Shown here: positions 16,785 through 25,392 of the stretch, in pieces
Layout of the letters: each line of letters begins with the position of its first letter
Numbering within the stretch: position 1 is the stretch's first letter
Origin: Novosphingobium sp.
GTDB taxonomy: Bacteria > Pseudomonadota > Alphaproteobacteria > Sphingomonadales > Sphingomonadaceae
DNA: 58,749 bases
Direction: 5' to 3'
Assembly: GCA_004211435.1 (NCBI GenBank)
Contig: SECS01000018.1
Span: 1-58,749 of the forward strand
Notes under the pieces: generated by a model
What the model was told of the DNA's origin: nothing
Databases searched by the model: none
What the model saw: the letters and a program-made list of their open reading frames with translations, nothing else
Position numbers and translations under genes: made by a program

Positions 16785-19700
16785 GTGGCGGGCGCGTTGG
16801 ACTTCCAGATTTTTCACGATCCCAGCGGCCGTCGCGCCGTGCGCGTCCGCGCGACCACCTGGGCGATAGGCATGGTCCTGGCGATAGCCGCGACGATCCT
16901 GCTTGCCGAAGTGCTGTTCATGGAGCGGCATGTCGCGCCCAGCTTCGTCAGCGCCCAGGCGGCCGAGCGCCCCAGACCGGTCGCGACCGGACCCGTTACC
17001 ACCGATTCGGTGCCCGGCGCCTGGCTTCCCGCCGCCGCCGTGACGCGCGCCGCCGCGACCGAGCGCGTCGGTTTCTACATGCCCTGGGACGAGGCGGGCC
17101 GCAGCTCGCTCGCCGCCCATGTCGACCAGCTCGACTGGGTCGCCGCGGGCCTCGCCAGCGTCCACGGCCGCAATCACGCCTGGCGTTACGAGAGCGATGC
17201 GCACCTGCGCGAAGTCCTGGACGGGCAGAGCCAGGCCAAGCTGCTGGTGATGATCCAGAACGTCGACGATGCCGGCACCTGGGACGGCCGCAACAGCGCG
17301 CGGCTCTTCGCCGACCCTGCGGCGCGCGGGCGCTTCATCGCCAAGGTCGAGCGGACGCTGATTTCCGAGCGCGCCGCCGGCGTGGTGCTCGACATCGAGG
17401 ACCTGCCGGCCGACGCCCATCCCGCCTATCTTGCCTTCCTCAAGGACATCCACGACCGCTTCGCCGCGCGCGGGCTGATCGTGACGATCGCCGCGCCCGT
17501 CGCCGATCCCGCCTGGAACCTCGCCGCCTATGCCGCGGTCACCGATCGCATCTTCCTGATGGCCTACGACGAGCACTGGCCCGGCGGCGAGCCCGGACCG
17601 ATCGCCTCGCAGCCCTGGTTCGCGCGCCATCTCGCCGCGGCGGTCCAAGCCGTGGGGCAGGACAAGGCGGTGGTCGCGCTCGGCAACTACGCCTACGACT
17701 GGGGCCATGGCCGCGCCGAAGGCGTGACCGTCGCCCAGGCCTGGGACAAGGCGGTCGCCGCGGGCGTGCGCCCGGCGTTCGATCCGCAGACCGGCAACAG
17801 CCACTTCTCCTACGAGGAAGCCGGCGTCCGTCATCAGGTCTGGATGCTCGATGCGATCGCCAGCTGGAACCAGCTCGAGGTCGCCCGGCGTCTCGGCGCG
17901 GGCGGCGTGGCGCTCTGGCGCCTCGGCAGCGAGGATCCCGGTTTCTGGACCGCGCTGGCGACGCCGCGCGGTGGCCAGCCGGCCTTCGATCACCTGCCTA
18001 CGCAGGATACGGTCGAGCTGATCGGCAAGGGCGAGGTCCTGCGCCTCGCCAGCGCTGCGCAGCCCGGCCGCCGCGAAGGCGTGCCTGGCACCGACGGGCT
18101 GATCCGCCAGGCCAGCTATGAAGCGCTGCCGACGACCAACCAGGTTCAGCGTGCCGGCCATAACCGCCGCCTCGTCGCGCTGACCTTCGACGACGGCCCC
18201 GACCGCGACTGGACGCCGCGGATCCTCGATATCCTCAAGCGCGAGAAGGCGGCCGCGACCTTCTTCGTTACCGGCGCCAATGCGCTGGGCGAACCCGATC
18301 TGCTGCGCCGGATCATCGCCGAGGGTTCCGAGCTCGGCAACCATTCGACCACCCACGCCGATCTCGATCGCCTGCCCGAATCGGCGATCCAGCTCGAGCT
18401 CAACACCACGCAGCGGCTGGTCGAGAGCTATACCGGCCGCTCCATGCGGCTGTTCCGCGCGCCCTATCTGGGCGACGCCGATCCCAACACGCCCGAAGAG
18501 CTGCGCGCCGCGCGCGTCGCAGCCGACATGGGCTATCTCTCGGTCGGCCTGAACGTCGATCCGCTCGACTGGTCCGAGACCGACGCGCGGACGATCGTCG
18601 CCAAGACCGTCGCGCAGGTCGAATCGGGCAATGCTCAGCGTTCGACCCAGATCGTCCTGCTCCACGACAGCGGCGGCGATCGCACCGCCACGGTCGAGGC
18701 GCTGCCCGCGATCATCCGCGAGCTGCGCGCGCGCGGTTATGAGTTCGTCACGGTCTCGCGCCTCGCCGGACTCGAGCGCGACGCGGTCATGCCGCCGCTG
18801 CAGGGGACGCAGCAGGTCGTCGCGCAGGGCGCGGGCGGTCTGTTCGCCGGGCTTTCCGGGGGCGCCAAAGCGCTGTTCGTGTTGTTCCTCACCGCGATCG
18901 GCCTGGGCATCGCGCGTTCGCTCGTGCTCACCGTGCTCGCCTGCCGCCAGGCGCGCGGCTATCGCGCGCCCGATCCGGCGCCGCATCTGGTGCCGAGCTT
19001 CGTCTCGGTGCTGATCCCTGCCTACAACGAAGAGATGGTGATCGAATCGTCGGTGCGCCGCATCCTCGCCAGCACGGGTCCGCGCGTCGAAGTCATCGTC
19101 ATCGACGACGGCTCGGCCGATCGCACTTCGGAAATCGTCGACCAGGCTTTCGCGATCGATCCGCGCGTCACGCTGCTGACGATCCCCAACGGCGGCAAGG
19201 CCAACGCGCTCAACCAGGGCTTGCGGATCGCCAAGGGCGACGTCGTCATCGCGCTCGACGCCGATACCCAGTTCGAAGCCGACACGATCGCCAAGCTCGC
19301 ACGCTGGTTCGCCGATCCCGCAATCGGCGCGGTCGCGGGCAATGCCAAGATCGGCAACCGCATCAACCTCGTCACGCGCTGGCAGGCGATCGAATATATC
19401 ACCGCGCAGGGGCTCGAGCGCCGCGCGCTCTCGGCGCTGGATGCGATCACCGTCGTGCCCGGCGCCGTCGGTGCCTGGCGCCGCACCGCGCTCGACGCGG
19501 TCGGCGGCTATCCGGCCGACACCCTGGCCGAAGACCAGGATCTGACCATCTCCATCCAGCGTGAAGGCTGGAAGGTCGCCTGCGATGTCGACGCGATCGC
19601 CTGGACCGAAGCGCCCGAGACCTTCCGCTCGTTGTTCAAGCAGCGCTACCGCTGGGCCTATGGCACCTTGCAGTGCCTGTGGAAGCACCGTGGCGCGCTG

Positions 19701-20183
19701 GTTACCGGCCAGCCGCGCGGGCTCGCCCGCTTCGGCATGCCGCAGGCCTGGCTGTTCCAGATCCTGTTCAGCCTGATCTCGCCGATCATCGACCTCGCGC
19801 TTGTCGCCAGCCTGATCGACACCGGTCTGCGCGTGATCAACCACGGCCTGCCGGCGATGCAGGGCGACCTGCTGACGATCCTCGGCTTCTGGGCGGCCTT
19901 CACCGCGATCGATCTCGCCTGCGGCTGGATCGCCTATCGCCTCGACGGTCGCGAGCAAGGCTTCCCGGCGCTGAGGCTGCTGATGCAGCGCTTCGGCTAT
20001 CGCCAGCTGCTCTACGCCGTCGTGCTCAAGGCGGTCTTCGCCGCGCTCAGCGGGCCGCGGGTGGGCTGGGGCAAGCTCGAACGCAGCGGCCAGGTCACCT
20101 TGGATCCGGTGACGGACGAGAACGCGGCTGCCGTGGCGAGCCTGCCGACTTCCTCGGTCGCAACCCTGCCGATGGCCGCCTGA
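16785..20183 (+). CDS. Three-domain envelope polysaccharide enzyme: GH18-like, NodB deacetylase and GT2 synthase
   Basis: The 1132-residue product joins three domains. After a membrane anchor (about residues 26-46) comes a GH18-like barrel (about 92-395) with Asp203 and Glu205 in AGVVLDIED; the first and fourth positions of the GH18 motif are lost. A NodB deacetylase (about 460-660) follows with TFDDGP at 467-472, His520 and His524, RAP at 558-560 and His627. After another membrane segment (about 695-720) comes a processive GT2 domain with DDG at 774-776, DAD at 825-827, ED at 916-917 and QRYRW at 953-957, then membrane helices. It probably makes and trims a beta-linked hexosamine polymer, like a fused PgaB/PgaC. 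GTG start, weak ribosome site. Confidence 0.9.
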   Translation: MAGALDFQIFHDPSGRRAVRVRATTWAIGMVLAIAATILLAEVLFMERHVAPSFVSAQAAERPRPVATGPVTTDSVPGAWLPAAAVTRAAATERVGFYMPWDEAGRSSLAAHVDQLDWVAAGLASVHGRNHAWRYESDAHLREVLDGQSQAKLLVMIQNVDDAGTWDGRNSARLFADPAARGRFIAKVERTLISERAAGVVLDIEDLPADAHPAYLAFLKDIHDRFAARGLIVTIAAPVADPAWNLAAYAAVTDRIFLMAYDEHWPGGEPGPIASQPWFARHLAAAVQAVGQDKAVVALGNYAYDWGHGRAEGVTVAQAWDKAVAAGVRPAFDPQTGNSHFSYEEAGVRHQVWMLDAIASWNQLEVARRLGAGGVALWRLGSEDPGFWTALATPRGGQPAFDHLPTQDTVELIGKGEVLRLASAAQPGRREGVPGTDGLIRQASYEALPTTNQVQRAGHNRRLVALTFDDGPDRDWTPRILDILKREKAAATFFVTGANALGEPDLLRRIIAEGSELGNHSTTHADLDRLPESAIQLELNTTQRLVESYTGRSMRLFRAPYLGDADPNTPEELRAARVAADMGYLSVGLNVDPLDWSETDARTIVAKTVAQVESGNAQRSTQIVLLHDSGGDRTATVEALPAIIRELRARGYEFVTVSRLAGLERDAVMPPLQGTQQVVAQGAGGLFAGLSGGAKALFVLFLTAIGLGIARSLVLTVLACRQARGYRAPDPAPHLVPSFVSVLIPAYNEEMVIESSVRRILASTGPRVEVIVIDDGSADRTSEIVDQAFAIDPRVTLLTIPNGGKANALNQGLRIAKGDVVIALDADTQFEADTIAKLARWFADPAIGAVAGNAKIGNRINLVTRWQAIEYITAQGLERRALSALDAITVVPGAVGAWRRTALDAVGGYPADTLAEDQDLTISIQREGWKVACDVDAIAWTEAPETFRSLFKQRYRWAYGTLQCLWKHRGALVTGQPRGLARFGMPQAWLFQILFSLISPIIDLALVASLIDTGLRVINHGLPAMQGDLLTILGFWAAFTAIDLACGWIAYRLDGREQGFPALRLLMQRFGYRQLLYAVVLKAVFAALSGPRVGWGKLERSGQVTLDPVTDENAAAVASLPTSSVATLPMAA

Positions 20184-20371
20184 CGGAGATCCACGCCGCC
20201 TCCGCCCGCTTCACTCATCGCCTGAGGGCGGCATTTGTGCCGATCGGGGACTTTTGATCTCTTTTGCACAGACACTCGTAAGACTCGGAATAATATAGGC
20301 TTGCCGTGGTGGCCGAAAAACCGCCATTATGGACCTTACCAACAGCAAGTCGCACAAACCGAGCCTTTGCC

Positions 20372-21142
20372 ATGTCAAAGCTCCAAGACGTACAGTCGTT
20401 TATTGATCTCTCACGTGGCGTCAGGACGCCCGGCGATTTGCATTGCCTGATGCAGGACATCACGCGCGAGATGAATTTCGATCATTTCGCGCTCGTCCAT
20501 CACGTCGATCTGCGACCGATCGGGACGATGGTCGAACACGTCGTGACAGAGGATTTCGTCGCGCTCAGCGACTACCCGCAGGCCTGGGTCGATCAGTACA
20601 TCAACGACGACATCGTCAGCAACGATCCGATCCTGCTTGCCGCGCAAAGGTCGGCCGTCGGTTTCGGCTGGGATCAGGTCGGCGAACTCATCACGGTTAC
20701 CGCGGCGCATCGCGAACTGACCGAGCGCACGCGCAAGGCCGGGATCGTCGACGGCTTCACCGTGCCGGCCAACGTCCCCGGTGAGCTCAACGGCTCGTGC
20801 AACTTCGCGATGGGGACCGGGCACGAGGTGCCGCGCGACAATTTCCCGATGGCGCAGCTCGTCGGTTCCTTCGCCTTCCAGGCGGCGCGGACCTTGGTCT
20901 CGGCCATGCGTCGCCTGCCCGATCAGGCGCCGGTCAAGCTGACCCAGCGCCAGCTCGAATGCATCGCGCTGGTGGCGCGCGGCAAGTCCGACTGGGAGAT
21001 CGCCAAGATCCTCGGCCTCTCGCAGTCCACGGTCACCACCTATATCCAGACCGCGCGCGAACGCTACGACGTATCGACGCGCATCCAGGTGGTGCTGCGC
21101 GCACTTTACGATGGCTCGCTACCGTTCAGCGAGCTGTTCTGA
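20372..21142 (+). CDS. LuxR-family quorum-sensing regulator
   Basis: The 256-residue product has an autoinducer-binding domain (about residues 20-165) followed by a LuxR-type helix-turn-helix (about 188-250). The conserved ligand-pocket residues of TraR/LuxR proteins are all present: Trp72, Tyr76, Asp85, Pro86, Trp100 and Gly128, so it should bind an acyl-homoserine lactone. The DNA-binding part shows LTQRQLECIALVARGKSDWEIA and LGLSQSTVTTYI. The ATG at 20372 gives normal family length; an in-frame GTG at 20306 would add 22 unlike residues. luxI lies 83 bases downstream on the same strand. Confidence 0.93.
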   Translation: MSKLQDVQSFIDLSRGVRTPGDLHCLMQDITREMNFDHFALVHHVDLRPIGTMVEHVVTEDFVALSDYPQAWVDQYINDDIVSNDPILLAAQRSAVGFGWDQVGELITVTAAHRELTERTRKAGIVDGFTVPANVPGELNGSCNFAMGTGHEVPRDNFPMAQLVGSFAFQAARTLVSAMRRLPDQAPVKLTQRQLECIALVARGKSDWEIAKILGLSQSTVTTYIQTARERYDVSTRIQVVLRALYDGSLPFSELF

Positions 21143-21151
21143 GGTCAATAC

Positions 21152-21163
21152 CTTAGATCTAAG
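21152..21163. promoter_or_regulatory. Perfect 12-bp palindrome between luxR and luxI (possible lux box)
   Basis: CTTAGATCTAAG at 21152-21163 is a perfect palindrome, 63 bases before the luxI ATG and 9 bases after the luxR stop. Its position fits an operator for the neighbouring LuxR protein in the luxI promoter. It does not match the classic lux-box consensus, so binding is inference. Confidence 0.45.
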
Positions 21164-21197
21164 ACATGTTCGCCGGGCGCGTTTGAGCGATCTTGAC

Positions 21198-21214
21198 CCC
21201 ACGCAAATCGTGGG
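21198..21214 (+). promoter_or_regulatory. Hairpin just before luxI
   Basis: CCCACG at 21198-21203 pairs with CGTGGG at 21209-21214 around CAAAT. It ends 11 bases before the luxI ATG, and the only purine-rich ribosome-site candidate (GTGGGA) is in its 3' arm, so it could limit luxI translation. Confidence 0.4.
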
Positions 21215-21225
21215 AAATCGCTTAA

Positions 21226-21852
21226 ATGATCCAACATCTTACGAGATCGGATCGGGCCGGAAACCGGCGCCTGTTCCGAACGATGCACGAAGACCGCAAG
21301 AAGGTCTTCGTCGATACGCTGAACTGGACCGTACCGCATGACGGCCGCCAGGAAGCCGATCAGTACGACACCGACCATGCCGACTACCTGATCCTGCGCG
21401 ACGTCGCCTCGGGCGACCATCTCGGCTCGGTCCGGCTGCTGCCGACCACGGGCTCGCACATGCTGGCCGACGTGTTTCCCTTCCTCTGCGAAGGCGCGAT
21501 CCCGCGCGGGCCGAGCGTGCGCGAGATCACGCGGCTCGTGGTGTCGCCCTCCGTGCCCGTGCGCGACCGGCTGATGGTCCGCAACATGCTGGGGCGGGCG
21601 ATGATCGAGTTCGGTCTGCAGACCGGCATCACAAAATATACCGCGGTCTGCGAGTTCGGCTTCCTGACCCAGCTGCTGAGCTCGGGCTGGCACATCAAGC
21701 CGCTCGGCATGCCGCAACTCGTCGCCGGTTCGCTGATCGGCGCGCTGCAGATCCGGCTCGATCGCCACTCGCTTGCGCTGACCAACGAGGCCTGGCGCCA
21801 TGACGCGCCCGTCCTGCGCATGATCGAACACACGCCGGCGCTCGTCGCCTGA
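21226..21852 (+). CDS. Acyl-homoserine-lactone synthase (LuxI family)
   Basis: LuxI enzymes make acyl-homoserine lactones from S-adenosylmethionine and an acyl carrier. The 208-residue product keeps the invariant residues of the family at the expected spacing: Arg24, Phe28, Trp34, Asp45, Asp48, Arg70, Glu100 and Arg103. Thr/Ser residues after the EITRLVVSP segment do not allow the acyl chain to be predicted. It lies downstream of its probable receptor gene and 20 bases before the phyH-like gene, which suggests co-expression. Confidence 0.94.
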   Translation: MIQHLTRSDRAGNRRLFRTMHEDRKKVFVDTLNWTVPHDGRQEADQYDTDHADYLILRDVASGDHLGSVRLLPTTGSHMLADVFPFLCEGAIPRGPSVREITRLVVSPSVPVRDRLMVRNMLGRAMIEFGLQTGITKYTAVCEFGFLTQLLSSGWHIKPLGMPQLVAGSLIGALQIRLDRHSLALTNEAWRHDAPVLRMIEHTPALVA

Positions 21853-21872
21853 CCTCTGCATCGGAGACCATC

Positions 21873-22751
21873 ATGTCCCATGACCTCGACAACGTCCCGG
21901 CGCTCGTCGCGCAGCTTCGCCGCGACGGCTACCTGATCCTCAACGAAATCGCCTGCCCGGCCACGATCGACGCGATCGGCGAGGAGTTGACGCCGCACTT
22001 CGATGCCGTGCCCTATTGCCAGGGACCGTTCTACGGCGCCGAGACCAAGCGGCTCGGCCGCGTACTCGCCCGCTCGCGCTCCGCGCACGGGCTGGTGCTG
22101 CACGATCTGGTCTACGACATCGTCAATTCGGTGCTGCAGCCCAACTGCCACTCGCTCCAGCTCAACCTGACCCAGGCGATCGAGATATTCCCCGGCGCGC
22201 CCGCGCAAGGGCCGCATCGCGATCACGACATGTGGTGGACCCCCAAGGGCGAGACCGAATACATGATCAACGTCATGTGGGCGCTCGACGATTTCACCGA
22301 GCGCAACGGAGCCACGCGCGTCTGGCCCGGGTCGAACCACAAGGACCAGAGCGAGCCGTTGCTGCCCGACGAGGACGCCATCTCGGCGGTCATGCCCAAG
22401 GGCTCGGCTTGCATCTTCCTCGGCTCGACGATGCATTCAGGCGGCGAGAACCACGCGTCGCGATCGCGCCGTGGCCTGATCGTCAGCTATTGCCTGGGCT
22501 GGCTCAAGCCCTGGGAGAACCAGTGGCTGGCCTATCCGCCCGAAGTGGCGCGGACCTTCGCGCCCGAGGTGGCGGCGCTGGTCGGCTATCGCCAGCACCT
22601 GCCGAGCCTCAACAATTTCGAAGGGCAATGTCCCTCGCTGCTGCTCGGCAACGACAGCATCGAACCTTTCGTCGACGCCCTGCTGCCCGAACAGGCGGCA
22701 CTGGCGGAACAGTATCGTGAAATGCGGCTCGGCCAGTTCGCCGAAGCCTGA
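21873..22751 (+). CDS. Phytanoyl-CoA dioxygenase (PhyH) family protein
   Basis: The 292-residue product is an Fe(II)/2-oxoglutarate-dependent oxygenase of the PhyH family. The iron triad is visible: His115 and Asp117 in GPHRDHDMWW, and His188 in GSTMHSGGEN, with an Arg about ten residues later (RSRRG) to bind 2-oxoglutarate. The substrate is not known; family members hydroxylate acyl chains and small metabolites. It starts 20 bases after luxI, so a role in modifying the signal or in a signal-controlled product is a reasonable inference. I recall luxI-phyH neighbours from other sphingomonads, unchecked here. Confidence 0.9.
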   Translation: MSHDLDNVPALVAQLRRDGYLILNEIACPATIDAIGEELTPHFDAVPYCQGPFYGAETKRLGRVLARSRSAHGLVLHDLVYDIVNSVLQPNCHSLQLNLTQAIEIFPGAPAQGPHRDHDMWWTPKGETEYMINVMWALDDFTERNGATRVWPGSNHKDQSEPLLPDEDAISAVMPKGSACIFLGSTMHSGGENHASRSRRGLIVSYCLGWLKPWENQWLAYPPEVARTFAPEVAALVGYRQHLPSLNNFEGQCPSLLLGNDSIEPFVDALLPEQAALAEQYREMRLGQFAEA

Positions 22752-22761
22752 GGATCGGAAA

Positions 22762-23322
22762 ATGCAGAATGGCGCGGAGCTCGACCCCATGAAGAACCCC
22801 GATTTCGTAACGATCACGCTGCCGGCGTCTTGCCCCAACGCGATCCACGATCGCGGCGCCTGCACCTGTAGCGCGGATGCCCCCCGCACCGTGCCGACCG
22901 ACCGGTCGAGCACGGATCCGCTCCAGCCCAATCTCGCGAAGCTCGCGAAGGTTCTCTACGCCTCGCGTGCCAAGCGGCGGAAGTTCCTGACTGCGGAACT
23001 GCTGTCGGAGCCGGCCTGGGACATCCTGCTCGATCTCTACATCAACCACGCCGAAGGCCGCAGCCTGCGCACGACGAGCGTCTGCCTGGCCTCGAACTCG
23101 CCGCCGACCACCGCGCTGCGCTGGATCGGCGTGCTCGAGCAGAAGCGCCTGATCGCGCGCGAAGGCAGCGCTCAGGATCAGCGCGCCAAGGACGTGCGCC
23201 TGACACCGCGCGGGGTGGAGGCAGTCGAACAGTGCCTGATGCAATATTGGATCGGGCTGGTCGAATTCATGACCGAGGTGCTGCCCGCCCGCGCGATCCC
23301 GCTGCCGCTCGATCAGTCGTAG
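22762..23322 (+). CDS. MarR-like winged-helix regulator with Cys-rich N-terminus
   Basis: The 186-residue product has a MarR-type winged helix (about residues 75-165): LTAELLSEPAWDILLDLYI, LASNSPPTTALRWIGVLEQK as recognition region and the wing with QDQRAKDVRLTPRG. The N-terminal 40 residues are disordered-looking and hold Cys24, His29, Cys34 and Cys36, which could bind a metal or sense redox state. A second ATG nine codons later is possible but would still keep the cysteines. It follows the phyH-like gene by ten bases, so it belongs to the quorum-sensing unit. Confidence 0.8.
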   Translation: MQNGAELDPMKNPDFVTITLPASCPNAIHDRGACTCSADAPRTVPTDRSSTDPLQPNLAKLAKVLYASRAKRRKFLTAELLSEPAWDILLDLYINHAEGRSLRTTSVCLASNSPPTTALRWIGVLEQKRLIAREGSAQDQRAKDVRLTPRGVEAVEQCLMQYWIGLVEFMTEVLPARAIPLPLDQS

Positions 23323-23374
23323 GGAGAAGGGCGGCGGGCCGCTCGGTCTGCCGCCGCCATCCGCGGCCTCGAAC

Positions 23375-24001
23375 CTATCGGGTGCCCGCCTTGCGCCTGA
23401 GATTGGTCTCGATCACGGCATTGCAGGTCATGAGCATCGAATGGGCCGGCCCCTGCGACCCGAACACGTGATAGGTCGCGATCGCGCCCTCGATCACCAG
23501 GATCAGGCCATCCGAAAGGCCTTCGGGATCGGCGACGTCCAGGTCGCGCGCAAGATCGAGGAAGGTCGCGCGCATCTCTGCCTTGCATTCCTCGAGCACT
23601 TCGCGGCCCGGATGGCCGGGCTCGGGCAGTTCGACCGCGACGTTGCTCATCAGACAGCCACGGAAATCGGGGTGGGCAAGCTTGTCGGCATAGTGCCGCA
23701 CAAGCGCGTCGAGCCGGATGCGGGGATCGTCCCCCGCCTTGGCCAGCACCTCCGCTATTGCCTCGCGCCCCTCGCGCCCGCTTTCACGCAGGCAGGCCGC
23801 GACGAGATCGTCCTTCGACTTGAAGGCGCGGTACAAGCTTGGCTTGGTTACGCCCGCCTCGCAGACGATTTCGTCCACGCCGACGGCGCGCACACCGCGC
23901 CGATAGAAAAGATCGCGAGCCGTATCGAAAATCTTTGAAGCCGCGGTTTTCCGCGCATTCTCGGTTTCAAGCTCGCCGCATGCGTCAGCATTTTTCGCCA
24001 T
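23375..24001 (-). CDS. TetR-family repressor of the adjacent RND efflux operon
   Basis: The 208-residue product has the TetR N-terminal domain (about residues 18-65) with ARDLFYRRGVRAVGVDEIV and AGVTKPSLYRAFKSKDDLVAA, followed by a helical ligand domain with LDALVRHYADKLAHPDFRGC. It is divergent from the RND adaptor gene, 99 bases apart, across a dyad that looks like its operator. Control of the efflux operon is inferred from this layout, which is standard for RND pumps. Confidence 0.9.
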   Translation of the reverse strand: MAKNADACGELETENARKTAASKIFDTARDLFYRRGVRAVGVDEIVCEAGVTKPSLYRAFKSKDDLVAACLRESGREGREAIAEVLAKAGDDPRIRLDALVRHYADKLAHPDFRGCLMSNVAVELPEPGHPGREVLEECKAEMRATFLDLARDLDVADPEGLSDGLILVIEGAIATYHVFGSQGPAHSMLMTCNAVIETNLRRKAGTR

Positions 24002-24041
24002 TTCGCAGTCAGCCCATCCTCATCGTCTTGACTTAATGTAA

Positions 24042-24083
24042 CAGAACGGTACGTATCAGGCAAGAGACGTACCGGTCAGTAAC
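24042..24083. promoter_or_regulatory. Operator-like dyad in the TetR/RND intergenic region
   Basis: CGGTACGT at 24047-24054 and ACGTACCG at 24067-24074 are perfect inverted arms. The similarity extends outward: reading inwards from each side, 14 of 17 bases match. A TTGACT at 24028-24033, about 17 bases from the left arm, could be the -35 box of the efflux operon, so a TetR dimer pair bound here would cover the promoter. Confidence 0.6.
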
Positions 24084-24100
24084 AACTGGCCCCCAGATAA

Positions 24101-25381
24101 ATGGCGGTTTCCATGTACCTTTCCGACATTAAGGCCGATTCGAGCAGCGAGTCGACGGAGAACACGCCCTGGTATCGGCAGCGCAAGGCAGCTTACTACC
24201 TCCTTCCCCTGGTGGGCGTGATCTTGCTCTATGCCGTGACGCGGTGGTGGAGCGGTAGCAGCGAGGCCGCTCCGCCGCCGCCAGCCGTGGTGACGGTAGC
24301 CACGCCGCTGTCGCGCACCGTGACCGATTGGGACGACTATGTCGGCCGCTTCGAGGCAAGCCAGGCGGTCGAGGTGCGTCCGCGCGTCTCGGGTCAGCTC
24401 GTCGGCATCCATTTCAAGGACGGCGACGTGGTCCAGAAGGGCCAGTTGCTGTTCACGATCGACGCGCGGCCCTTCGCCGCCGCGCTCGCCGAAGTCCGCG
24501 CCCAGGCCGCCGCCGCCTCGACCGCGCTGACGCTCGCGCGCAGCGAACTGGCCCGCGCGAGCCGGCTGATCGCCGATCAGGCGGTCAGCGCCGAGGAGAT
24601 CGACACCCTGCGCGCCCGCGTGCAGTCGGCCCAGGCCTCGCTCGCCGCGGCGCAGGCGCAAGTGCGCAGCCGCGCGCTCAACGTCGAGTTCACTCAGATC
24701 CGCGCGCCCGTCACGGGCCGCGTCTCCGATCGCCGCGCCGACATCGGCAATCTGGTGGCCGGCGATTCCGCGGCGAGTGCGACCGTGCTGACGACCATCA
24801 ACGCGCTCGATCCGATCTACTTCGCCTTCGACGGTTCCGAAGCGCTCTATCTCAAGCAGCGTCGCGCACAGCAGCAGGGTGGAGCGCAGGCGCAGGACGT
24901 CGAGATCAAGTTGCAGGACGAATCGGGCTACACCTGGAAGGGGCGCGTCGACTTCACCGACAATGCGATCGAGAACGGTTCGGGCACGATCCGCGGCCGC
25001 GCGGTGATCGCCAATCCAGAATACTTCCTCGTCCCGGGCATGTTCGGCAACATGCGCATGAACGGCGGCGCACCACACCAGGCGCTGCTCGTGCCCGATG
25101 GCGCGGTGGTGACCGACCAGGCGCGCAAGGTGGTCTACGTCGTCGGCAAGGACGGCACGGTGGTGGTGCGCCCGGTCCAGGTCGGCGCGCTCGCCGACGG
25201 GCTGCGCGTGATCCGCTCGGGTCTCCAGCTGACCGAACGCGTGGTCATCTCGGGCACCCAGTTCGCCCAGCCTGGCGCCAAGGTGAAGCCGGTCGCCGGC
25301 CAGATCGCCCCGACCAAGGCCGTGGCTGCGCCGCCCAGCGCGCCCGCCGCCTCGCAGGCGACGGTCCTGCCGGTCAACTGA
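24101..25381 (+). CDS. RND efflux periplasmic adaptor (membrane fusion protein)
   Basis: The 426-residue product links the inner-membrane RND pump to the outer-membrane channel. It has one N-terminal membrane segment (about residues 30-47), then a lipoyl half with VEVRPRVSGQLVGIHFKDGDVVQKGQLLFTID positions near 90-125, a helical hairpin, the returning lipoyl half with FTQIRAPVTGRVSDR, and beta-barrel and membrane-proximal domains. It lacks a lipobox, so the N-terminal segment anchors it. Closest in style to MexE/AcrA. The permease gene follows after 83 bases that contain a strong hairpin. Confidence 0.93.
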   Translation: MAVSMYLSDIKADSSSESTENTPWYRQRKAAYYLLPLVGVILLYAVTRWWSGSSEAAPPPPAVVTVATPLSRTVTDWDDYVGRFEASQAVEVRPRVSGQLVGIHFKDGDVVQKGQLLFTIDARPFAAALAEVRAQAAAASTALTLARSELARASRLIADQAVSAEEIDTLRARVQSAQASLAAAQAQVRSRALNVEFTQIRAPVTGRVSDRRADIGNLVAGDSAASATVLTTINALDPIYFAFDGSEALYLKQRRAQQQGGAQAQDVEIKLQDESGYTWKGRVDFTDNAIENGSGTIRGRAVIANPEYFLVPGMFGNMRMNGGAPHQALLVPDGAVVTDQARKVVYVVGKDGTVVVRPVQVGALADGLRVIRSGLQLTERVVISGTQFAQPGAKVKPVAGQIAPTKAVAAPPSAPAASQATVLPVN

Positions 25382-25392
25382 TCTTGCCATAG

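Noticed and set aside
16758..19958. Minus-strand open frame of about 1066 codons across the polysaccharide enzyme gene
   Set aside because: Shadow of the three-domain gene on the plus strand, which carries clear catalytic motifs; the shadow reads as low-complexity Arg/Asp-rich sequence.
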